64,000 nt of DNA from Amycolatopsis balhimycina FH 1894 (GTDB lineage Bacteria > Actinomycetota > Actinomycetes > Mycobacteriales > Pseudonocardiaceae). A program made the translations under genes and the position numbers. The stretch covers positions 3,210,649-3,274,648 of the forward strand of contig NZ_KB913037.1 in the NCBI RefSeq assembly GCF_000384295.1. Direction: 5' to 3'. Below, one piece after another: positions 8,854 to 15,040 of this stretch. Position 1 is the first letter of the stretch; the number at the start of each line of letters is the position of its first letter. A model generated the notes under the pieces. That model made no database searches. It worked only from the letters and a program-made list of their open reading frames with translations, and was not told the origin of the DNA.

Positions 8854-8869
8854 GAGAAAGCGTTTTCTC
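8854..8869. promoter_or_regulatory. Distal LacI-type operator (GAGAAAGCGTTTTCTC)
   Basis: A 16-bp site with perfect 6-bp arms around GCGT, in the gap between the GH53 gene and the mannanase fusion, about 140 bp from the fusion start. It may loop with the proximal sites or serve as a transcript-end palindrome for GH53. Confidence 0.5.
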
Positions 8870-8882
8870 GAACCGGCCGCAC

Positions 8883-10004
8883 TCACGGCGTCCAGCGGAT
8901 GTTCGGGTTCAGCCGTCCGTTCCGGTCGAACACGGCCTGGTTGTCCCAGCCGTCGCCGGAACCGGCGATGTCGGCCGGGTCCCAGCCGTTGCCGGGCACC
9001 GCGTACCAGGTGGGTTCCCAGTAGAAGACGCCGATCGCGCCGGCGGCGCGGGCGGTGTTCTGGACGGCGGTGAAGTTCGCGGCCTGCCCGGCGGGGGTGG
9101 CCGGATAGCCCGCGCACGGCTGCGCGGCCGAGATGGTGTTCGGCGTGCTGTCGTAGTTCGCCGTCGTGTACGGGTAGGCCGTCTCGGCGAGGATGACCGG
9201 CTTTCCGTACCGGGCCCGCACATCGGACACGACGGCGGTCATGTTCGCCAGGGTGCCGTGCCAGTAGCAGTAGTAGGACAGGCCGGTGACGTCCCACTGG
9301 ACGCCTTGCGCGCGGATGCCGTCGTAGAACCAGCGCGCGTGCGCGTCGCTGTCGGCGTCGGCGGTGTGGATGACGACCTGGGTGCCGCCGTTGCACGCCT
9401 TGGTGGCGTTGTAGCCCGCCTTGAGCAGGCGGCCGAGGTTCCCGAAGTCGTTGTTGACGACTTTGCCGTCGTCCCAAAGCATGCCGACGTTGATCTCGTT
9501 GCCGATCTGCACGCTGTCCGGGGTCGTGCCCTGGGCCTTGAGCGCCGAGCAGACGTCGTAGGTGTAGTCGTGGACGTCGGTCTGGAGGGCGCCGATGCCG
9601 TGTGACGCCCAGGCGGCGGGCTTGGCCTGTTTGCCGGGATCGGCCCACGTGTCGGAGTAGTGGAAGTCGACCAGCAGCTTGAGCCCCTTGGCCTTCACCG
9701 CCCGGGCGTACTGCAGCACCTTGGCCTTGTTGTTGTAGCCGCTGCGGGGGTTGTTCCAGACGCGCAGGCGCACGTAGTTCACGCCCGCACCCTTGAGGAT
9801 GTCGAGCGGGTCGCCGGCGACGCCGTTCGCGCCGGAGTACTTCGCGCCGAGGTCGAGCGCCCGCTGGGCGGTCGAGACGTCCGCGCCGAGCATGGTGAGG
9901 GAGTTCGCGGCCGAGGCAGCGGGGACGGGCATTGCCGCAGGGAGCGCGAGGACCACCAGGAACAGGACAACTCGAGCCAGGCGGCCGGTGCGGGACACGG
10001 TCAT
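8883..10004 (-). CDS. Secreted GH53 endo-beta-1,4-galactanase (second copy)
   Basis: A 373-residue enzyme with a Sec signal (LARVVLFLVVLALPAAMPVPAASA). GH53 motifs are LGADVST at the barrel start, DFHYSDTWADPGKQ, VQIGNEIN with acid/base Glu170, LAETAYPYT with nucleophile Glu274, and GVFYWEPTW. It is closer to the classical GanA/YvfO type than the plus-strand paralogue at 669. It lies between the LacI regulator (69 bp upstream) and the mannanase fusion. Its leader repeats 27 bp of the other galactanase leader exactly. The two enzymes may differ in galactan chain length or branching preference. Confidence 0.92.
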   Translation of the reverse strand: MTVSRTGRLARVVLFLVVLALPAAMPVPAASAANSLTMLGADVSTAQRALDLGAKYSGANGVAGDPLDILKGAGVNYVRLRVWNNPRSGYNNKAKVLQYARAVKAKGLKLLVDFHYSDTWADPGKQAKPAAWASHGIGALQTDVHDYTYDVCSALKAQGTTPDSVQIGNEINVGMLWDDGKVVNNDFGNLGRLLKAGYNATKACNGGTQVVIHTADADSDAHARWFYDGIRAQGVQWDVTGLSYYCYWHGTLANMTAVVSDVRARYGKPVILAETAYPYTTANYDSTPNTISAAQPCAGYPATPAGQAANFTAVQNTARAAGAIGVFYWEPTWYAVPGNGWDPADIAGSGDGWDNQAVFDRNGRLNPNIRWTP

Positions 10005-10005
10005 T

Positions 10006-10066
10006 CGATCTCCTTTGATCGACGACGTGACGAGCCGTTCCGGTAAGAATGGAATCGCACGTGTGG
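10006..10066 (-). promoter_or_regulatory. Galactanase leader (copy of 611-667)
   Basis: Reads on the minus strand into the GH53 start at 10004. It contains the same 27-bp block, with the AAAGGAG ribosome-binding site, as the leader of the gene at 669, plus a shared TTCCATTC further upstream. No GAAAGCGCTTTC site is visible here, unlike the other copy. Confidence 0.65.
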
Positions 10067-10073
10067 GAGATTT

Positions 10074-11126
10074 TCAAGGCTGTTCGACAATTTCTGCGAA
10101 CGCGCGCACCCGCCGCGGCCGACGGCTCGATTCGCGGACGACGAGTTCGGGCGTGAAGACCACGTGCCGGTGCACGTGCTCCTCCGGCGACTGGGTTTCG
10201 GCGATGACCAGGGCCGCCGCCCGGCGCCCGATCTCGTGCCTCGGCTGGCGGACCGACGTCAGCGGGACCGCGGCCGCGGCGGCGAAGTCGATGTCGTCGT
10301 AGCCGACGATCGCCAGGTCCTCCGGGACCCGCACCCCCGCGCGCACTGTCGCCTGGAGCAGGCCCAGCGCCAGCAGGTCGTTCGCGCAGAAGACGGCGTC
10401 GGGCAGCGCCGCCCTGGCCAGCAGCTGCTCGCCGGCCCGCAGGCCGCACGAGACGTTCAGGGCCGGCGCCGTGAGGACCTCGAGGACGTCCGAAGCACGG
10501 CCGGCCAGGCGGAGGGCGTCCAGGGCGCCGCGGTGGCGTTCGGCCGCCTGGTGGATGGCCGCCGGGCCGTTGACCATCACGATGCGCTCGCAGCCCTCGG
10601 CGAGCAGGTGGGTGACCGCAAGCTCGCCGCCGTGGCGGTCGTCGACCGCCACCGAGCACAGGTCCTCCTCGGCCGTCGGGTGGTCCAGCAGGACGACCGA
10701 GATCCCGCGGTCCTGCAGCTGCCGCAGCGGCACCGGACCGGCCTGCACCGGGGTGATCAGCACCCCGTGCACCCGTTGCGAGGCCAGCAGTTCGACGTGC
10801 CCGCGTTCCCGGGCCACCGACTCGTCGCTGTTGCAGAGGATCACCGCGTGCCCGGCCTCGGTCGCCGCCGCTTCGACACCGCGGGCGACGTCGGTGAAGA
10901 ACGGGTTGCCCACGTCCGGCACCACGAGCCCGATCGTGCGGGCGGTCCCGGACCGCAGCTGCCGCGCCGGCTCGTTGCGGACGTACCCCAGGTCGTCGAT
11001 CGCGGCGAGCACCCGCTCGCGGGTCGCCGCGGCGACGACGTCCGGGCGGTTCAGCACGTTGGACACCGTGCCGACCGACACCTCGGCCCGGATCGCGACG
11101 TCGCGGATGCCGATCGCCGGCTTCAC
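10074..11126 (-). CDS. LacI-family transcriptional regulator
   Basis: A 350-residue repressor with an N-terminal helix-turn-helix (IRDVAIRAEVSVGTVSNVLNRP, about residues 7-28), a hinge helix (NEPARQLRSG), and a periplasmic-binding-protein-like sensor domain (TIGLVVPDVGNPFF onward; CANDLLALG; IVGYDDIDFA). The start is GTG 11126, overlapping the stop of the upstream membrane-protein gene (GTGA), so translation is coupled to the transporter operon. It is the natural candidate to bind the TTGAA-N4-TTCAA palindromes in the 14744-15040 promoter region, and perhaps the other LacI-type sites in the locus. The effector is probably a galactan- or rhamnogalacturonan-derived oligosaccharide. Confidence 0.92.
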   Translation of the reverse strand: MKPAIGIRDVAIRAEVSVGTVSNVLNRPDVVAAATRERVLAAIDDLGYVRNEPARQLRSGTARTIGLVVPDVGNPFFTDVARGVEAAATEAGHAVILCNSDESVARERGHVELLASQRVHGVLITPVQAGPVPLRQLQDRGISVVLLDHPTAEEDLCSVAVDDRHGGELAVTHLLAEGCERIVMVNGPAAIHQAAERHRGALDALRLAGRASDVLEVLTAPALNVSCGLRAGEQLLARAALPDAVFCANDLLALGLLQATVRAGVRVPEDLAIVGYDDIDFAAAAAVPLTSVRQPRHEIGRRAAALVIAETQSPEEHVHRHVVFTPELVVRESSRRPRRVRAFAEIVEQP

Positions 11127-11680
11127 CGCCGCTCCCGGGCGCGGACCGCGACGGCGGCCAGCACGAGCAGCCCCGGAGCGACGACCACGAACGCCGGCGC
11201 CTGCCCGACGACGACGGCCACCACGACGATCGCCGTGACGAGCCCGGCGCTGCCGCGCCAGTCCACGACCGTCGCCCGGCCGGCCGCCGCCAGCACTTCC
11301 GGCCAGTGATGGCCCGGCCGCCAGGCCGCGGCACCGCGCAGGCCGGCCGCCAGGAGCGCGGCGAGCACCACCCCGAGGACGGCCCCGAAAGCCCGGCCGC
11401 CGGGCAGCCCGCCCAGGACCGCGACGACGTCGGCCCCGCCGACGAGCAGCAGTCCCGCGGGAGCCAGGACGGCCACCGGGTGGGCGAGCGCGGCGCGGAA
11501 CACCCGGCCGAACCGGCGCACCGTGGGTGTCCGGCCGTCCGCCACGGCCTCGGTGAGCAGGACCGCACCGGCCGCCGCCGCGGCCAGCGCCGTCACGACG
11601 GACACCGACGCCACGCAGACCAGCAGGCCCACGAAGAGCACTTCGGCCAGCAGCCCCACCGAGCGGGTGACCGTGTTCAT
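11123..11680 (-). CDS. YesL/DUF624-like integral membrane protein
   Basis: A 185-residue protein with about five hydrophobic segments and a basic region (TPTVRRFGRVFRAAL, about 51-65). This layout and the position next to sugar permeases resemble the DUF624/YesL family, which accompanies rhamnogalacturonan transporters in Bacillus; its biochemical role is not established. The start ATG overlaps the permease stop (ATGA) and its own stop overlaps the LacI start. The family call is by layout and context, not by a strong motif. Confidence 0.65.
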   Translation of the reverse strand: MNTVTRSVGLLAEVLFVGLLVCVASVSVVTALAAAAAGAVLLTEAVADGRTPTVRRFGRVFRAALAHPVAVLAPAGLLLVGGADVVAVLGGLPGGRAFGAVLGVVLAALLAAGLRGAAAWRPGHHWPEVLAAAGRATVVDWRGSAGLVTAIVVVAVVVGQAPAFVVVAPGLLVLAAVAVRARERR

Positions 11681-12507
11681 CCCTTCAGCCCCGACGTCGC
11701 CACGCCTTCGACCAGGTACCGCTGGAAGGCGAAGAAGAACAGCCCGATCGGCAGCAGCGCGAGCACCGACATGGCGAACATCGGGCCGAACGCCGACTGG
11801 CTCGTCTGGTCGACGAAGATCTGCAGCGCCAGCGGCAGCGTGAACTTGCCAGGGTCGTTGAGGTAGATCAGCTGCGAGAAGAAGTCGTTCCAGGTCCAGA
11901 TGAAGGTGAAGATCGCGGTGGTGATCAGGGCCGGCCGCAGCAGCGGCGCGATCACGTACCGGAACGTCCGCACGGGCCCGCAGCCGTCGATCGTCGCGGC
12001 CTCGTCCAGCTCGCCCGGCAGGCTGCGGATGAACTGCACCATCAGGAAGACGAAGAAGGCGTCGGTGGCCAGGAACTTCGGCAGGACGAGCGGCCAGAAC
12101 GTGTTGACCAGCCCGAGTTTCTGGAAGATCACGTACTGCGGGATGAGCACGACGTGCTGCGGCAGCATGATGGTGGAGAGCATGAACCCGAACAGCGGCC
12201 CGCGGCCGCGGAAGTGCAGCCGGGCGAACGCGTAGGCGGTCACCGAGCAGGACAGCACGTTCCCGAGCACGGCGCCGGCCGAGATCACCACCGAGTTGGC
12301 GAAGTAGTGCCAGACGCTGTAACCGGCGACGCCGCCGAACACCTGCGTGTAGTTGTCCCCCGTGGGATGGGACGGCAGCGGCGAAAGCCCGGCCAGCACT
12401 TCCTCGGCGGGCTTGAACGACGCCGAGACCAGCCAGAGGACCGGGTACAGCAGCACCAGCAGGATGAGCACCATCAGCAGGTGCCACGCCCAGGACCGGC
12501 GGGTCAT
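11677..12507 (-). CDS. ABC sugar transporter permease (MalG type)
   Basis: A 276-residue inner-membrane permease with six predicted helices. The EAA loop (ELDEAATIDGCGPVRTFRYV, about residues 166-185) docks the ATPase. The second-permease signature near the N-terminus (LYPVLWLVSASFKP) marks it as the CUT1 MalG-type subunit. It overlaps the preceding permease by ATGA. No ATPase gene is nearby, as is usual for actinobacterial CUT1 systems that share a general MsiK-type ATPase. Confidence 0.92.
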   Translation of the reverse strand: MTRRSWAWHLLMVLILLVLLYPVLWLVSASFKPAEEVLAGLSPLPSHPTGDNYTQVFGGVAGYSVWHYFANSVVISAGAVLGNVLSCSVTAYAFARLHFRGRGPLFGFMLSTIMLPQHVVLIPQYVIFQKLGLVNTFWPLVLPKFLATDAFFVFLMVQFIRSLPGELDEAATIDGCGPVRTFRYVIAPLLRPALITTAIFTFIWTWNDFFSQLIYLNDPGKFTLPLALQIFVDQTSQSAFGPMFAMSVLALLPIGLFFFAFQRYLVEGVATSGLKG

Positions 12508-13445
12508 CGGCCCTCCCCCGCGTAGAAGACGAACCGGCGCGAACCGCGGAACAGCAGCGCGGTCAGCACGCCGATCACCACCAGCAGCACCCACGCCATC
12601 GCCGAGGCGAAACCCATCCGGAAGTCGGTGAAACCGCGCTGGTACAAGTACAGCGTGTAGAGCAGGGTCGAGTCGCTGGGCCCGCCGCGCCCGCTGCTGA
12701 CGACGAAGGCGCCGGTGAACGACTGGAACGCGTGGATGGTCTCCAGCACCAGGTTGAACAGCAGAACCGGGGAGAGCATCGGCAGGGTCACCGAGCGGAA
12801 GCGGCGGACGGGACCGGCGCCGTCGAGCTCCGCCGCCTCGTACAGCTCCTTCGGGATCTGCTTGAGCCCGGCGAGGAAGATGACCATCGGTGCGCCGAAC
12901 TGCCAGACCGCCAGCGCGATCACGGTCAGCAGCGCGAACTGGGGCTGGTCGGCCCAGCCGCCGGTGTCCAGGCCGAATGCGGCGAGCACCCGGTCCACTG
13001 TGCCGCCGGTCGAGAACATCGCCCGCCACACCAGGGCGAGGCTCACGCTCGCGCCGAGCAGTGAGGGCGCGTAGAACGCCGAGCGGTACAGCCCGGCGCC
13101 GCGGTGCGCGCGGTTCAGCAGCATCGCGACGGCCAGGGCCAGCCCGAGCTTGAGCGGCACCGACAGCCCGACGTACTGCGCCGTGACACCCGCCGCGTGC
13201 CAGAACCGGTCGTCGCGGGTGAACATCGTGACGTAGTTGTCCAGGCCGACCCAGTGCGGCGCGTCGAACAGGTCGTAGTCGGTGAACGACAGGTACAGCG
13301 ACGCGATCATCGGGCCGATGGTCAGCGCCAGCACCCCGATCAGCCAGGGCGACAGGAACAGGTATCCCGCGCCCTGGCCGGCCCGGCCGCGGCGGCGCGC
13401 GACTCGTTCCGGCGCCACCGGCCGGTCCAGCACTGCTTGCGTCAT
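12504..13445 (-). CDS. ABC sugar transporter permease (MalF type)
   Basis: A 313-residue permease with six helices after a basic N-terminal extension (RVARRRGRAGQGAGYLFLSPW). The EAA motif reads ELYEAAELDGAGPVRRFRSV (about 200-219). LSFTDYDLFDAPHWVGLDNYV is typical of CUT1 MalF-type subunits. It pairs with the downstream MalG-type gene, whose start overlaps its stop, and follows the binding-protein gene by 11 bp. The likely cargo is oligosaccharides released by the surrounding pectin and galactan enzymes. Confidence 0.92.
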   Translation of the reverse strand: MTQAVLDRPVAPERVARRRGRAGQGAGYLFLSPWLIGVLALTIGPMIASLYLSFTDYDLFDAPHWVGLDNYVTMFTRDDRFWHAAGVTAQYVGLSVPLKLGLALAVAMLLNRAHRGAGLYRSAFYAPSLLGASVSLALVWRAMFSTGGTVDRVLAAFGLDTGGWADQPQFALLTVIALAVWQFGAPMVIFLAGLKQIPKELYEAAELDGAGPVRRFRSVTLPMLSPVLLFNLVLETIHAFQSFTGAFVVSSGRGGPSDSTLLYTLYLYQRGFTDFRMGFASAMAWVLLVVIGVLTALLFRGSRRFVFYAGEGR

Positions 13446-13456
13446 CCGGACCTCCC

Positions 13457-14743
13457 TCAGGATCCGAGCGACTGCTGGGCGGTCTGCACCAGGCGGGCGG
13501 CCCCGTCGGCGACGCTCGTCCGGCCGAAGATCACGTCGTCGTAGACCCGTTGGAAGTCCCGCTTGATCGCCGCGGAACCGGTGGGCCACAGGCCGGTCGC
13601 CGGGCCGATCCGGTCGGCGACGGACTTCTCGTAGTCGCAGACGGCCTTCGTGGCCGCCTGGGCCGCACCGCAGACCTGCTCGCGGATCGCGGTGTTCGGC
13701 GGCAGGCCGCGCGCGACGCCCAGCAGCTTGCCCGCTTCGGGGCTGTTGACCAGGAAGCTCAGCAGCTTGGCCGCGGCTTCCTTGTGCGCCGAGCGCTGCG
13801 CGACGGCGAAGGTCACCGGCGGCATGGCGGCCATGCCGGACGCCGGGCCGTCGCTGGGCAGCGGCGCGGCCTTGATCCCCGGGCCGTAGCTGGAGAGGTA
13901 GGCGGACAGGCTGGAGTCGTAGTTGACCTCCGACCCGGCGTGCTTGGTGACCAGGCCCGAGTTCGGCATCGAGCCGTCCATCTTCGCGGTGACCTCGGGC
14001 GCGGTGACGGCCTTGCTCGCCCGCAGATCGCCGGTCAGCGTCCAGAACCGCGTCAGGTCGGCGGCGGTGAAGCCGAGCTTGCCGTCGTCGGTGTAGAGCT
14101 GTTCGCCGTGCTGGTGCAGCCACACCTCGAACCAGTCGACGGCCCAGCCGAAGTCGGTCGTCCCGGCCACGCCGGTCGCGCCGACCTTGCGGAGTCCTTC
14201 GGCGAACTGCGCCCAGGTCCAGCTCTTGCCCGGCCCGGACGGCGGCTCGACCCCCGCCTTGGTGAAGACCGCCGGGTCGTAGGCGAGCATCTGCGTGGTC
14301 TGGCCGCCGGGCACGGCGTACTGCTTGCCCTCGATCTTCCCGCCCGCCAGCAGCTCGGGCGCGATCCCGGTGACGTCGATCGTCTTGCCCACGGACGAAC
14401 TCAGGTCCTCGAGCACGTGGCGGTGCTGGTATTCGCCGAGCGTGGCGCGGTCCAGCTGGATCAGGTCCGGTGACGCGCCCCCGGCCACCTGGGTGGACAA
14501 CTTCTGGAAGTACGCGTCGTAGGCGGCGTACTCCGTCTGGACGGTGATGCCCGGATTGTTCTTCATGAACAGATCGACCGCGGCCTTCGTGGCCTTGGCC
14601 CGATCTTCGTTGCCCCACCACACGAAGCGGATCGTCGTGCTCCCCGGCGCGTCACCCCCGCCGCCGCACCCCGTGACCAGTCCCGCCAGCGTGACCGCGA
14701 CGGCCGCCACCAGGCCGGCGCGCACCCCGAACCGTCCGTTCAT
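13457..14743 (-). CDS. Sugar ABC transporter substrate-binding lipoprotein
   Basis: A 428-residue extracellular solute-binding protein of the CUT1 type. The signal peptide ends in a lipobox (LVTGC, Cys26) followed by a glycine-rich linker, so it should be anchored on the outer face of the membrane. The sugar-binding core begins TTIRFVWWGNEDRAKATKAA, and the motif PVTFAVAQRSAHKEAAAKLLSF is typical of the family. It is the first gene of the importer operon, divergent from the PL26 lyase, with palindromic operators in the shared promoter region. Confidence 0.92.
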   Translation of the reverse strand: MNGRFGVRAGLVAAVAVTLAGLVTGCGGGGDAPGSTTIRFVWWGNEDRAKATKAAVDLFMKNNPGITVQTEYAAYDAYFQKLSTQVAGGASPDLIQLDRATLGEYQHRHVLEDLSSSVGKTIDVTGIAPELLAGGKIEGKQYAVPGGQTTQMLAYDPAVFTKAGVEPPSGPGKSWTWAQFAEGLRKVGATGVAGTTDFGWAVDWFEVWLHQHGEQLYTDDGKLGFTAADLTRFWTLTGDLRASKAVTAPEVTAKMDGSMPNSGLVTKHAGSEVNYDSSLSAYLSSYGPGIKAAPLPSDGPASGMAAMPPVTFAVAQRSAHKEAAAKLLSFLVNSPEAGKLLGVARGLPPNTAIREQVCGAAQAATKAVCDYEKSVADRIGPATGLWPTGSAAIKRDFQRVYDDVIFGRTSVADGAARLVQTAQQSLGS

Positions 14744-14794
14744 CGAATTTCCCTTCTGGAGACCACCACCCGGGCGAGCTCACCGGAATTCGGT

Positions 14795-14810
14795 CTTGAA
14801 TCGGTTCAAG
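14795..14810. promoter_or_regulatory. Operator palindrome CTTGAA-N4-TTCAAG
   Basis: Perfect 6-bp arms around TCGG, 52 bp upstream of the binding-lipoprotein start. A near-identical core recurs at 14994-15006 over the divergent promoter, and a weaker version (TTCGAATCGGTCGAA) lies at 14886-14900. The spacing and symmetry fit a LacI-family repressor, plausibly the one encoded at 10074. Confidence 0.7.
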
Positions 14811-14926
14811 CACGGTAAGTCCGCTCACGGGCGGCGTCAACCAGCAGTGTCGAACAGCAGTGATGGCAACGAAAGTGCCGAAACTTTCGAATCGGTCGAA
14901 CGGCCGCAGCCGTTGACCCGTTCGTT

Positions 14927-14942
14927 GAGAAAGCGCTTACTC
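14927..14942. promoter_or_regulatory. LacI-type operator GAGAAAGCGCTTACTC
   Basis: Sixteen bases, 14 symmetric about the central GCGC, between the divergent importer and PL26 genes. It belongs to the same motif class as 573-584 and 8854-8869, suggesting a second repressor acts here besides the one reading TTGAATCGGTTCAA. Confidence 0.55.
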
Positions 14943-14970
14943 GCGGACTGGACTGATCGGGTCGACCGGG

Positions 14971-15006
14971 TTGACAAGCCCGGATGGTCTGGTTTGAATC
15001 GGTTCA
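14971..15006 (+). promoter_or_regulatory. PL26 promoter overlapped by an operator
   Basis: TTGACA (14971-14976), a 17-base spacer and TTGAAT (14994-14999) form a good vegetative promoter. The -10 hexamer is also the left arm of TTGAATCGGTTCA (14994-15006), the second copy of the operator at 14795. Repressor bound here would block polymerase directly. The start codon is at 15041, with GGAGG at 15030-15034. Confidence 0.65.
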
Positions 15007-15040
15007 TCGCGGCAGCGACGAGCTGATCCGGAGGCCGACG

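Noticed and set aside
7921..11568. A 1,215-codon open frame on the minus strand
   Set aside because: It runs in a different frame through the GH53 and LacI genes, is Arg/Pro/Ala-rich and has no domain. Long stop-free shadows are expected in GC-rich DNA.
13457..14743. Missing ATPase as a sign of a broken importer
   Set aside because: Actinobacterial CUT1 importers commonly lack a local ATPase and share one general MsiK-type subunit, so absence is normal.
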